DNA from: CALMFQ01 sp964495595
GTDB taxonomy: Bacteria; Pseudomonadota; Gammaproteobacteria; Burkholderiales; SCOH01
Assembly (NCBI GenBank): GCA_964495595.1
Contig: CAZBWH010000007.1
Coordinates: 1-59,319, forward strand
Direction: 5' to 3'
DNA length: 59,319 nt
The notes beneath the pieces are model-generated. The model was not told where the DNA came from, did no database searches, and saw only the letters and a program-made list of their open reading frames with translations. Below are positions 43,775 to 52,603 of this stretch, piece by piece. The position numbers and the translations under genes are program-made. Each line of letters opens with the position of its first letter. Within the stretch, counting starts at the first letter, position 1.

Positions 43775-43809
43775 AAACCGCCCCGTCCGGTGACGGGGCG
43801 GTTTGTTTT
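43775..43809 (+). terminator. Rho-independent terminator after the ferredoxin gene
   Basis: Perfect 13-bp stem AAACCGCCCCGTC (43775-43787) / complement (43792-43804), loop CGGT, then GTTTTT. On the minus strand it follows the dynamin-like gene's stop and may serve both. Confidence 0.9.
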
Positions 43810-43819
43810 TAGCGGGATG

Positions 43820-45778
43820 TCAGGCGGCAACCCGTTCGCTTAGCGCTTGGGCATTCAGCGATTGGTAGACTTCACGCATGAACTGGTCAAGCTGGGTGAT
43901 CTGCTCAACGATGTTCTTGTCCATTTGTTCCAGTTCGCCGATCCGGTCCTCAAGGGTGTCGGTGGCGCGATGGATACGCTTCACGCTTTCCAGGCGGCGG
44001 CGTAGCTGGAGCTGATGTTCGCGAACCTGGGTTTCCATCGGAGACATGATGGTCTTCAGCCAGTTTTCCACATCGCGGTTGGCAACTTCAAACACATAAA
44101 CCACCCGGCTGGCGATGGTTTCAAAGAACTTGCGTGTCAGGGTGTTCTTGCTGGTGGAGATGATGTTGCCCAGCGTGTTGAAGTGCTCCCGATAGGTTCG
44201 CTCCAGCCGCGATATTTCCTTGTGATACTTCAACGTTGAAAAGGGAGCGGGTGCGACTTGCGACAAGCCATGTTCTTCGCTGAATTTCTTGTACATCCCC
44301 GACATCATTGACTGGATTTCGGCAATTTGCTCAGCTGACTTGGAGATGCAGGAATTGGTGTCGCGGAAAAACTTGTTCATGGCCGTCGTCAGGCCGGAAG
44401 AAAACTGGCTGCGATCCATTTCGTCCCGAACCTTGGCGATTTCAGCCCGGAGCGAGTCCATTCCCAGGTAGCCGAACAGTATGTTGGTCTGCTGGGAAAA
44501 TACTGAGCGCAAGGCCTGAAAGCGCTGCAGGCCTCGCTCGAAGTGGTCTTTTTCCTGCTTGACCTTGTCCATCATGTGCAGGATGACGTCCTGGTTCTTG
44601 CCGCGCAGGCCTTTAAGTTCCTGAAGTTGTTCGGTAATCCCGCTGCGGCGGGAGTTGAGTATTTGTCTGACCCCGTTGACGATGTCTTCCATTTCGTTCT
44701 GGGTTGCATCGCGAACGATGTCCTGCTTCGAGGGAAGTAGTTCGTCTGACAGCGCACGCTCCAGATCCGGCAGGCGGCTGCGTTGCAGCAGATCGGCGTC
44801 ACGATTGATCTTGGCCACCAAGGCTTTCTGGGCGGATACCGGGAATACCTGACCCGCATCAAGCCCCAGCAGGTCGGCGCTGGTGTTGACCTGTTTGGTG
44901 ATTTCGGTGTCGATGTCATCCGCCGTCTTGAGCGGATCCCATAGTCCATCAATCTTGTTCAGTACGACCAGCCGGCCCCGAGATTTTCCTCTCTGGGCGC
45001 CAATATGATTGCGCCAGACGTCGATATCTGATTTGGTGACCCCGGTATCAGCCGCCAGGATAAACAGAATCGCGTGTGCATTGGGCAACATGTTCAGTGT
45101 CAGTTCCGGCTCAGTGCCGATGGCATTCAGTCCCGGAGTATCGAGAATGACCAGGCCCTGTTTGAGCAACGGATGCGGAAAGTTGATAACTGCGTGGCGC
45201 CAGCAGGGAATCTCTACCATCCCTTCGGCATCGAGAGTCAGCTGGTCATCGGGATGGTCTGGTCGATACAGCCCAAGGCGCTCGGCCTCTGCGGCTGGCA
45301 CTTTGCGTGTCTGGCCGACTTCCTGAAAGGCCTGCTGCATGCCTTCTCCGCTCGAAGTGTTCAGTGGCACGATGGTCCATTCCTCCGGGTAACGCTTGTA
45401 CTCGGCGGTGGTCGTGTCGCTTGCTCGGGTTTCGATAGGGAGGAGCTGGATACTTGGCTCCTTGCGTGGGTCGTACAGCAACTCGGTTGGGCACATGGTT
45501 GTGCGCCCGGCGCTGGACGGCAGAATGCGCTGGCCATAGTCAGAAAAGAAGATGGCGTTGATCAATTCTGATTTGCCACGGGAAAACTCGGCGACAAAGG
45601 CGACGTTCAACTGGTCCTCACGCAACCGGTCCAGCAGTTGCTGGGTACGCATGGCAATCTGGGCATCGCCCAGATCCTGTTCGTCCAGCCAGGTCTGAAG
45701 GGTACTGATGCCTCGTGAAACATTGCTTCGCCAGTCGCTGTAGGCTTCAAAGTCGGCAATCAGTGTCGGGGTGGACAT
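43820..45778 (-). CDS. Dynamin-like GTPase
   Basis: 652 residues, ATG at 45778 with AGGAGA 8 nt upstream. GTPase elements: P-loop AEFSRGKS (63-70, first Gly replaced by Ala), switch threonines in GRTTMCPTEL, DTPG (213-216) and NKID (274-277). The remainder is helical with long heptad-like stretches, as in the stalk of bacterial dynamin-like proteins, and ends in a probable coiled coil (about 585-640). No transmembrane helix is obvious. Bacterial dynamins remodel or protect membranes; some act in phage defence. The function here is unknown. Single gene between fdx and mutM. Confidence 0.85.
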   Translation of the reverse strand: MSTPTLIADFEAYSDWRSNVSRGISTLQTWLDEQDLGDAQIAMRTQQLLDRLREDQLNVAFVAEFSRGKSELINAIFFSDYGQRILPSSAGRTTMCPTELLYDPRKEPSIQLLPIETRASDTTTAEYKRYPEEWTIVPLNTSSGEGMQQAFQEVGQTRKVPAAEAERLGLYRPDHPDDQLTLDAEGMVEIPCWRHAVINFPHPLLKQGLVILDTPGLNAIGTEPELTLNMLPNAHAILFILAADTGVTKSDIDVWRNHIGAQRGKSRGRLVVLNKIDGLWDPLKTADDIDTEITKQVNTSADLLGLDAGQVFPVSAQKALVAKINRDADLLQRSRLPDLERALSDELLPSKQDIVRDATQNEMEDIVNGVRQILNSRRSGITEQLQELKGLRGKNQDVILHMMDKVKQEKDHFERGLQRFQALRSVFSQQTNILFGYLGMDSLRAEIAKVRDEMDRSQFSSGLTTAMNKFFRDTNSCISKSAEQIAEIQSMMSGMYKKFSEEHGLSQVAPAPFSTLKYHKEISRLERTYREHFNTLGNIISTSKNTLTRKFFETIASRVVYVFEVANRDVENWLKTIMSPMETQVREHQLQLRRRLESVKRIHRATDTLEDRIGELEQMDKNIVEQITQLDQFMREVYQSLNAQALSERVAA

Positions 45779-45840
45779 GAACGGAATCTCCTGCAATTCG
45801 GTGGCCTGGGGTACTTCAGAAATGTAGCACAATTACGTTG

Positions 45841-45865
45841 GCCCGCCGCCGGGTTTGCGGCGGGC
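45841..45865. terminator. GC-rich hairpin between mutM and the dynamin-like gene
   Basis: 9-bp stem GCCCGCCGC / GCGGCGGGC, 7-nt loop, no T-tract on either strand. It could be a weak terminator for mutM. A shorter palindrome GCTAAT-GAT-ATTAGC lies at about 45885-45899. Confidence 0.35.
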
Positions 45866-45904
45866 GGGGTATGCCCGCTGAATAGCTAATGATATTAGCA
45901 TTGG

Positions 45905-46720
45905 CTAATGCTGGCAATGAGGGCAGAAATAGCTCGCACGCTGTGCTTGTCTGATCTGCTGGATAGGCGTTCCGCAGACCCGGCACGGCTGGCCCTCCCG
46001 GCCATATACCTGCAGCCGCAGCTGAAAATAGCCTGTATTGCCATGACCGTTGACGTAGTCGCGTAGTGTGCTGCCACCCAGTCGGATTGCTGCAGTCAGC
46101 GTGGTCTGGATGGCTTGCTGGAGCAGGATGCATTGGTGGGCGTCCAGTGATGACGCGGAGGTTTGCGGGTGGATGTGCGCCAGAAACAGCGCTTCATTGG
46201 CGTAGATGTTGCCGATGCCCACCAGAATCCGATTGTCCATCAATACTGGCTTGATGGCCTGTTGCCGGCGGCGTGTTGCATTGAACAAATGATCGGGCCG
46301 CAGATGGCTGTCCAGAGGTTCCGGCCCCAGGCTGGCAAGCAGGGGGTGCTGCCAGACATTGGCCGGTTCCCATATGCAGGCACCGAATCGACGAGGGTCG
46401 TGCAGGCGCAGAATGCTGTCATTGGCAAAGACGATATCCAGATGATCGTGTTTGCGCGCGGCTGCTCCGTCGGTCACGATGCGCAGGCTGCCGGACATTC
46501 CCAGGTGCATGATCAGCCAGCCAGTGCCGCAGTCGAATAGCAGATACTTGCTGCGTCGCAATATTTGATGGATCGTCTGGCCGGTCAGTCGGTCGGCTAA
46601 ATCGTTCGGAATCGGCCAGCGAAGCCTGTGTTGCCGGATGGTGACTGATTGAATGGGATGTCCGCATACGTGTGGCGCAATGCCGCGACGGGTCGTTTCT
46701 ACCTCGGGTAACTCTGGCAT
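45905..46720 (-). CDS. mutM: Formamidopyrimidine-DNA glycosylase MutM (Fpg)
   Basis: 271 residues. It removes 8-oxoguanine and formamidopyrimidines. N-terminal PELPEVE with the catalytic Pro and Glu, the Lys in RRSKYLLF, the helix-two-turn-helix with VGNIYANEALF, and a C-terminal zinc finger (CRVC...CPHC). All catalytic residues are present. Divergent from the TPR lipoprotein gene. Confidence 0.95.
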   Translation of the reverse strand: MPELPEVETTRRGIAPHVCGHPIQSVTIRQHRLRWPIPNDLADRLTGQTIHQILRRSKYLLFDCGTGWLIMHLGMSGSLRIVTDGAAARKHDHLDIVFANDSILRLHDPRRFGACIWEPANVWQHPLLASLGPEPLDSHLRPDHLFNATRRRQQAIKPVLMDNRILVGIGNIYANEALFLAHIHPQTSASSLDAHQCILLQQAIQTTLTAAIRLGGSTLRDYVNGHGNTGYFQLRLQVYGREGQPCRVCGTPIQQIRQAQRASYFCPHCQH

Positions 46721-46983
46721 GGCGCTGAGCGATCAATGAAAGCCGGTTGGCAAGGATTGCAATCTGTTTCCAGTGCGTCAAGTCTCCCTTCGGCTGCCGT
46801 CTGTCTTGGGGCGCACGAGGGAACGCTTGCTCATCCAATCAGTCAAACCCTACACTTCAGGGCTGGTTTTCAATATTTCGCCCTGGCGCAGCAGGCATGA
46901 GTCAGGCCCGGTCTCTGACGGGGGCGATGGCAGAGGTACGGGCGCTGGCCCGTTGTATTTTCAAGAACGAAACTGGTTGCCCA

Positions 46984-48741
46984 ATGAAAATTCCGCAATT
47001 GATCTGGTGGCTGAGCGTGGTGGCCGTGTCGGGATGTGCGCAGATGGTGCCGCCAGCGGCGGCACCGGTTAAGCCTGATGAGCCGGTGGCTGTGGTTGAA
47101 GAGGGTTCTGATGCAGGTGTTTCGCCTGTTGTCTTGGCTGAGCGTTACCCGCCCCAGTTGTTATCGGAAGACATTCTGTTTGACTTCCTGATGGGAGAAA
47201 TTGGCTTGCAGCGGCGGCGTGCCGACGTCGCAAATGGTGCCTATGCCGAGTTGCTCAAGCGCAGTCAGGATCCGCGCATTGCCCGCCGGGCGACCGAAAT
47301 CGGCTTGTTGACCGGCAACGGGCGCCGAGCGGTCGAGGGGGCAAAGGCATGGTCTGAGGCGGATCCGTCGTCAATGCCGGCGCGGCACATGCTGGTTGCT
47401 TTGCTGCTGAAGTCGTCGCGATATGATGAGGCCATTCCTGTGGTTGAGCAGGTTTTCGAGCGGATGCCAGCCCACGTGCCGCAGATATGGCTGGAGTTGC
47501 ACGACTTGCTGATCAAGCAGACTGATCGGGATGCGATGGTCGATTTTGCCCAGCGGCTGGCACACCGCTATCCGAATGTTGCCGAGGCCCGGTTTACTGT
47601 AGGGGCGCTGGCTTGGCGGGTAGGCCGGTACGAGCTCGCCGAGCAGGAGGTCGCCGCGGCCGAAGGCTTGCGCCCCGACTGGGAGCTGGCAGCCTTGTTT
47701 CATGCGCAGATATTGCAGCGGAACTCGATGGATCGCGCCAGGGACTATCTGGCCAGCTATCTGCAGCGCTTTCCCAAGGCGCGCGATGTGCGGCAGAGCT
47801 ATTCTCGTCTGCTTGCCGCAGCCAGACAGTATTCGGCTGCACGTGAGCAATTGAAAGTGATTGTGGATGCCGAGCCGCGCAATCAGGAGGCGTTGCTGGC
47901 TTACGCAGGCATTTCGCTGGAGATGAAAGAGCCGCAGGTGGCCTTGGCGGCCTTGAAATCGGCAGCCCAGTTGAATCCCCGTGATCTTTCGGTCGTCCAT
48001 TTCATGACGGGGCAAGCGTATGAAGACCTCGGGGATGTCGAGTCTGCTGCAGGAGCCTATCTGGCGGTGACTGCTGGCGATCGGTTTCTGCCAGCTCAGG
48101 CGCGTTATGTCAGGTTGCTCGTAAAGCAGAGCAGGCTGGAGCAAGCGGTTGCACATCTTGAGGCTGCAACGGCGACAACCACCGAGCAGCAGGCCGGGTT
48201 AGTGCAGCTGCAGGCGCAGACGCTGCGCGATGCCAAGCATTATCAGCGGGCCTATGACATCCTGGATCGTGGTCTGGCGCGGTTCGCTGGCAATAATGAC
48301 CTGCTTTACGACCGGGCCATGATGGCTGAGCGGCTCAATCGCATTGATGAGGCGGAACGGGATCTTCGGGAGATCCTGCGTCAGCGGCCAGAAGACTCAA
48401 TGGTGCTCAACGCACTGGGCTACACGCTGGCAGATCGGACCACCCGCTATCAGGAGGCGCTGCAATTGATCGAAAAGGCGCTGAAACTGGCACCGAATGA
48501 CCCTTTTATTCTGGATAGCATGGGCTGGATCAAGTATCGCCTGGGGCTGCTGGATGACAGTCTCGATTATTTGAATCGGGCCTACGCCATCAAGACGGAT
48601 CCGGAAATCGCTGCCCACATCGGCGAAGTGCTTTGGGCCATGGGACGTCAGGGAGAGGCTCGTTCGATCTGGCAAGGGTCGTTGAAGGATAACCCCGGGC
48701 ACGAAACACTGATGCAGGTGATCAAACGACTGGATCATTGA
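46984..48741 (+). CDS. TPR-repeat lipoprotein
   Basis: 585 residues. The ATG at 46984 is chosen because it gives a lipoprotein signal MKIPQLIWWLSVVAVSGC with lipidated Cys18; earlier in-frame starts (for example 46897) would bury it. About ten degenerate TPR units follow (for example MVLNALGYTLADRTTRYQEA and DPFILDSMGWIKYRLGLLDD). Likely an outer-membrane-anchored periplasmic scaffold. Its stop overlaps the lolB start (TGATG), and this TPR-lolB-ispE order is common in betaproteobacteria. The partner is unknown. Confidence 0.85.
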   Translation: MKIPQLIWWLSVVAVSGCAQMVPPAAAPVKPDEPVAVVEEGSDAGVSPVVLAERYPPQLLSEDILFDFLMGEIGLQRRRADVANGAYAELLKRSQDPRIARRATEIGLLTGNGRRAVEGAKAWSEADPSSMPARHMLVALLLKSSRYDEAIPVVEQVFERMPAHVPQIWLELHDLLIKQTDRDAMVDFAQRLAHRYPNVAEARFTVGALAWRVGRYELAEQEVAAAEGLRPDWELAALFHAQILQRNSMDRARDYLASYLQRFPKARDVRQSYSRLLAAARQYSAAREQLKVIVDAEPRNQEALLAYAGISLEMKEPQVALAALKSAAQLNPRDLSVVHFMTGQAYEDLGDVESAAGAYLAVTAGDRFLPAQARYVRLLVKQSRLEQAVAHLEAATATTTEQQAGLVQLQAQTLRDAKHYQRAYDILDRGLARFAGNNDLLYDRAMMAERLNRIDEAERDLREILRQRPEDSMVLNALGYTLADRTTRYQEALQLIEKALKLAPNDPFILDSMGWIKYRLGLLDDSLDYLNRAYAIKTDPEIAAHIGEVLWAMGRQGEARSIWQGSLKDNPGHETLMQVIKRLDH

Positions 48742-49307
48742 TGCCGAGGGCCTTGCATTACATATTGCCAGTGCTGTTACTGGCCGGTTGTGCTGGTTCG
48801 CCTGTCGTGACCGGAAGCTATCCAGCGGCTCCGGTCGGCGATATGTCCTTTTCAGTTGCCGGCCGGATTGGCGTCCGGCACGAGCAGGGGGCCGAAACGG
48901 CCCACTTCGACTGGCGGCATGCCAGCGTCCGCGATACGGTGTCGCTGACTACCCCGCTTGGGCAAACGGTTGCCCAGCTGGAACGATTGCCAGAACAGGT
49001 TACTCTAACGCTCGCTGACGGAAGGCAGTTTGCTTCCCGGAATGTCGAGTCGCTGAGCCGCGACGTACTCGGCTGGGAGCTGCCGTTGTCCGGGATGCAA
49101 TACTGGTTGCGTGGCGTGCCTGTACCTGGGCTGACCGAGTCGTCTGCGGTTTTGCCAGAAACGGCTGGCAGGACGATCAATCAGTCTGGCTGGGTGATCC
49201 ATTATCCGGACTACGCCGGGCCGCCCGCCATCCCCGCACGCATCATCCTGCAGCGCCAGGGGCTGGAAATTCGGGTGGCGGTGCATCAGTGGGATTTTGA
49301 GCCATGA
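48741..49307 (+). CDS. lolB: Outer-membrane lipoprotein receptor LolB
   Basis: 188 residues, ATG at 48741. Signal peptide with lipobox LLAGC (Cys17). The mature part has the LolB pattern FSVAGRIGVRHEQGAETAHF and the later W-rich beta strands (GWELPLSGMQYWLRG). It receives lipoproteins from LolA and inserts them in the outer membrane. Coupled to both neighbours (TPR lipoprotein upstream, ispE downstream by ATGA). Confidence 0.93.
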   Translation: MPRALHYILPVLLLAGCAGSPVVTGSYPAAPVGDMSFSVAGRIGVRHEQGAETAHFDWRHASVRDTVSLTTPLGQTVAQLERLPEQVTLTLADGRQFASRNVESLSRDVLGWELPLSGMQYWLRGVPVPGLTESSAVLPETAGRTINQSGWVIHYPDYAGPPAIPARIILQRQGLEIRVAVHQWDFEP

Positions 49308-50146
49308 CTGACACTGAACTTGTCTGCCCGGCGCCGGCAAAGCTCAATCTGTTTTTGCATGTAACCGGCAGGCGGGCGGATGGCTATCACCTGTTGCAAA
49401 CCCTGTTTCGCCTGATCGATTTTGCCGATACGTTGTATATCTCCCTGCGGGCTGATGGCCGAATCGTGCATGCCAATCCATTGCCCGGTGTGCCTGCTGA
49501 TGCGGATCTGGTCGTTCGTGCAGCACGGTTGTTGCAGCAGGAAACCGGGTGCAGACTGGGTGCAGAAATTCGCATCGATAAGCGGCTTCCCATGGGTGGG
49601 GGGCTGGGTGGAGGCAGTTCGGATGCCGCATCGACACTTATTGCGCTGAACAGGCTTTGGCAGACAGGCATTGACCGGAATCGATTGCAGTCACTCGGAT
49701 TGCGCCTGGGGGCGGATGTGCCGGTCTTTGTGTTGGGTCGTAACGCCTTTGCCGAAGGGGTTGGCGAGCGGCTGCAGCCGGTGTGCTTGCCCAGTCGCTG
49801 GTATGTGGTGTTGTGTCCGCAGGTGCAAGTGCCTACCGCGAGGGTTTTTGCTGCCGAAGGCTTGACAAGGGATACTCCGCCGATTAAAGTGCCGCTCTCT
49901 TCTGACGCGCTGGTCCGCAACGACTTGCAGGCGGTTGTGTGTGAGATGTTTCCGCAAGTAAAGGTGGCTATTGACTGGCTTGCTTGCCACGGAAACGCCG
50001 CGATGACCGGGTCAGGTGCTTGTGTGTTTGCTGAATTTGAGTCAAGACAACAAGCCGAAAGCGTGTTAGAATCGGCGCCCGCCGAAATGCAAGGGGTTGT
50101 TGCCCAGGGGCTGGATGTTCATCCGCTACTGGAATGGCTGCCTTGA
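49304..50146 (+). CDS. ispE: 4-diphosphocytidyl-2-C-methyl-D-erythritol kinase IspE
   Basis: 280 residues, ATG at 49304. GHMP kinase of the MEP isoprenoid pathway. N-terminal CPAPAKLNLFLHVTGRRADG, ATP-binding glycine-rich GGGLGGGSSDAA and C-terminal NAAMTGSGACVFAEF. It is followed by tRNA-Gln and prs, the order seen in Neisseriales and other betaproteobacteria. Confidence 0.96.
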   Translation: MTDTELVCPAPAKLNLFLHVTGRRADGYHLLQTLFRLIDFADTLYISLRADGRIVHANPLPGVPADADLVVRAARLLQQETGCRLGAEIRIDKRLPMGGGLGGGSSDAASTLIALNRLWQTGIDRNRLQSLGLRLGADVPVFVLGRNAFAEGVGERLQPVCLPSRWYVVLCPQVQVPTARVFAAEGLTRDTPPIKVPLSSDALVRNDLQAVVCEMFPQVKVAIDWLACHGNAAMTGSGACVFAEFESRQQAESVLESAPAEMQGVVAQGLDVHPLLEWLP

Positions 50147-50158
50147 AACGATTTCTCT

Positions 50159-50233
50159 TGGGGAGTCGCCAAGTGGTAAGGCACCGGATTTTGATTCCGG
50201 CATTCGTAGGTTCGATCCCTACCTCCCCAGCCA
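50159..50233 (+). tRNA. tRNA-Gln (TTG anticodon)
   Basis: 75 nt. Acceptor stem TGGGGAG (50159-50165) pairs with CTCCCCA (50223-50229); discriminator G and encoded CCA follow (50230-50233). The anticodon stem CCGGA/TCCGG holds loop TTTTGAT, giving anticodon TTG. The T-arm has GTTCGATCC. It lies between ispE and prs. Confidence 0.97.
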
Positions 50234-50243
50234 AACCAATCCG

Positions 50244-50275
50244 AAAAAGCGTGTAATCGTTTACACGCTTTTTTT
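50244..50275 (+). terminator. Terminator after tRNA-Gln
   Basis: Stem AAAAAGCGTGTAA (50244-50256) / TTACACGCTTTTT (50261-50273), loop TCGT, ending in a T-run. It separates the ispE-tRNA transcript from prs, 18 nt before the prs start. Confidence 0.85.
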
Positions 50276-50292
50276 GTTATTGCGAGGTGCGC

Positions 50293-51243
50293 ATGGCCTA
50301 TGACGGACTGATGGTATTTACCGGTAACGCGAATCCGAAACTGGCGGAAGAAGTCGTTCGCCATCTGGATATTTCGCTGGGACGCATTTCCGTCGGTCGC
50401 TTCAGCGACGGCGAAGTCACCGTCGAGCTGCTGGAAAATGTGCGCGGTCGCGATGTATTTGTGTTGCAGTCCACCTGCCAGCCGACCAACGACAACCTGA
50501 TGGAGGTGATGCTGGTTGTCGATGCGCTGAAGCGCGCTTCTGCGGGCCGTATTACCGCCGCTGTTCCATACATGGGCTATGCCCGTCAGGATCGCCGCCC
50601 GCGCTCTGCCCGGGTACCTATCTCGGCCAAAGTAGTCGCCAACATGCTGACCAGTGCCGGTGTTGATCGTGTACTGACCGTGGATCTGCATGCCGACCAG
50701 ATTCAGGGCTTCTTCGATATCCCCGTTGACAATATCTACGCCACTCCGGTGCTGCTTGATGACGTCCGCGCCAAGAATTATGAAAACCTGATTACCGTTT
50801 CACCGGATGTGGGTGGTGTGCTGCGTGCCCGTGCGATGGCGAAACAGCTGAATACCGATCTGGCTATCATCGACAAACGTCGCCCGAAAGCCAATGTGGC
50901 GGAGGTGATGCACATCATCGGTGATGTTTCCGGCCGCACCTGCCTGATCATGGACGACATGGTCGATACCGCCAATACCCTGTGCAAGGCCGCGCAGGCA
51001 TTGAAGGCGCACGGGGCAGAGCGTGTCCTGGCGTATGCGACCCACCCGGTGCTGTCCGGCGCTGCCATTGAACGCATCAAGGCATCTGAGCTGGATGAGC
51101 TGGTGGTTACCGATACTATTCCGCTGTCGGACGAGGCGCGTGCATGTGAGAGGGTGCGGGTGGTCAGTATTGCCAGCTTGCTTGCCGAAACCATGCGCCG
51201 GATCAGTAACGAGGAATCGGTCAGCTCTCTGTTTGTCGATTGA
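50293..51243 (+). CDS. prs: Ribose-phosphate pyrophosphokinase (PRPP synthase)
   Basis: 316 residues, ATG at 50293 with GAGGTG upstream. It makes PRPP from ribose 5-phosphate and ATP. Signatures: YARQDRRPRSARVPISAKVV, TVDLHADQIQGFFDIPVDN and the PRPP loop DDMVDTANTL. Full family length. It is followed by rplY, pth and ychF. Confidence 0.97.
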   Translation: MAYDGLMVFTGNANPKLAEEVVRHLDISLGRISVGRFSDGEVTVELLENVRGRDVFVLQSTCQPTNDNLMEVMLVVDALKRASAGRITAAVPYMGYARQDRRPRSARVPISAKVVANMLTSAGVDRVLTVDLHADQIQGFFDIPVDNIYATPVLLDDVRAKNYENLITVSPDVGGVLRARAMAKQLNTDLAIIDKRRPKANVAEVMHIIGDVSGRTCLIMDDMVDTANTLCKAAQALKAHGAERVLAYATHPVLSGAAIERIKASELDELVVTDTIPLSDEARACERVRVVSIASLLAETMRRISNEESVSSLFVD

Positions 51244-51323
51244 TTTTTCTGCGCTGCCAAGCACGGCGGCGTTTTTGTAACGGCGTGTCTGGTCGCGGAT
51301 ACGTCATTTTTGAGGTAATTAGC

Positions 51324-51911
51324 ATGAACTTTGAAGTCATTGCACAAGCCCGTGCCGAGCAGGGTTCCGGAGCGAGCCGCCGCCTGCGTCATGCCGGTCG
51401 TGTTCCTGCCATCGTTTACGGCGCAGGCAAGGAAGCACAGGCCGTCACCCTGGATCACAACTCGATTTACCATGCTTTGCGGGTAGAGGCGTTTCATTCT
51501 TCGGTACTGAGCCTGAACGTTGATGGGCAGGTCGAAAAGGTGCTGCTGCGCGATGTGCAGCATCACCCGTTCCGCCAGCTGGTGCTGCACGTGGATTTTC
51601 AGCGCGTCGACCCGAATGCCAAGCTGCACATCAAGGTGCCGCTGCATTTCGTCAACGCTGACGCCGCTCCGGGCGTGAAGCTGGGTGGTGGCAATATCAG
51701 CCACGTCATCAATGAAGTCGAAGTGAGCTGCCTCCCGGATGCGTTGCCTGAGTTCATTGAAGTGGATTTGGCCAACCTTGGTGCCGGGCAGTCAGTACAT
51801 CTGGCTGACCTGAAGTTGCCGGCTGGCGTCGAGCTGGTAGTACTGTCCCGTGGCGACAACCAGACTGTAGCGAACTGCTCCGGCAAGGCGGGGGCTGAAT
51901 CGGCTGCATAA
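51324..51911 (+). CDS. rplY: 50S ribosomal protein L25 (general stress protein Ctc type)
   Basis: 195 residues, ATG at 51324 with TGAGGTAA 6 nt upstream. N-terminal 5S-rRNA-binding L25 domain (GSGASRRLRHAGRVPAIVYG) plus the C-terminal TL5/CTC beta domain (LHFVNADAAPGVKLGGG). It is the long form, as usual in betaproteobacteria. The order prs-rplY-pth is conserved. Confidence 0.95.
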   Translation: MNFEVIAQARAEQGSGASRRLRHAGRVPAIVYGAGKEAQAVTLDHNSIYHALRVEAFHSSVLSLNVDGQVEKVLLRDVQHHPFRQLVLHVDFQRVDPNAKLHIKVPLHFVNADAAPGVKLGGGNISHVINEVEVSCLPDALPEFIEVDLANLGAGQSVHLADLKLPAGVELVVLSRGDNQTVANCSGKAGAESAA

Positions 51912-51928
51912 GCCTTTTCCTCCCAAGC

Positions 51929-51972
51929 AACGGCTCGCTGCTCCGCTCAAATCGGTCGGCGGGCCGTTTGTT
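51929..51972 (+). terminator. Hairpin between rplY and pth
   Basis: Arms AACGGCTCGC (51929-51938) and GCGGGCCGTT (51959-51968), one G-T pair, loop 20 nt, followed by TGTT. A weak terminator or attenuator; pth starts 20 nt later. Confidence 0.4.
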
Positions 51973-51988
51973 CATTCAGGATCGGAAC

Positions 51989-52603
51989 ATGTCTGCAGGG
52001 ATCAAGCTGATTGTCGGGCTGGGTAATCCGGGAGCTGAATACGCAGCAACCCGGCACAACGCCGGATTCTGGTGGGTGGGATGCGTCGCCCGCGATGAAC
52101 GTTGCGAATTGCGCCACGACACCAAGTTTCATGGGCTGGCCGCGCGGGTTGGTACCTCAAGTGACGACCTCTGGTTGCTGCAGCCGCAAACCTACATGAA
52201 TCGCAGCGGCATTGCCGTCGCCAGTCTGGCGCGTTTCTACAAGATATTGCCGGAGCAGATCTTGGTGGTGCATGACGAGCTCGATTTGCCGCCAGGTGCC
52301 GCCAGATTGAAGCAGGGCGGGGGGCATGGTGGGCACAATGGGTTGAAAGACATCATTGCACACCTTGGCACGCCGAATTTCTGGCGGCTGCGTCTGGGCA
52401 TCGGTCACCCCGGTGATCGCAATGAGGTCGTCAACTTTGTTTTGAAGCCACCGCGCCAGGAAGAGCAGCGGGTGATTGACGAGGCAATGGATGCTTCGTT
52501 GACCATTCTACCCTTGTTGCGACAAGGGGATTTCCCCAAAGCCTTGCACAAATTGCACACACCACCCCAATCCAGGGTGGCCTCTACGGAAGCGAAATCA
52601 TGA
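51989..52603 (+). CDS. pth: Peptidyl-tRNA hydrolase
   Basis: 204 residues, ATG at 51989. It cleaves peptidyl-tRNA. VGLGNPGAEYAATRHNAGF carries the catalytic His in RHNAGF; MNRSG and GHNGLKDI complete the substrate site. The stop overlaps the ychF start codon (ATGA). Confidence 0.96.
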   Translation: MSAGIKLIVGLGNPGAEYAATRHNAGFWWVGCVARDERCELRHDTKFHGLAARVGTSSDDLWLLQPQTYMNRSGIAVASLARFYKILPEQILVVHDELDLPPGAARLKQGGGHGGHNGLKDIIAHLGTPNFWRLRLGIGHPGDRNEVVNFVLKPPRQEEQRVIDEAMDASLTILPLLRQGDFPKALHKLHTPPQSRVASTEAKS

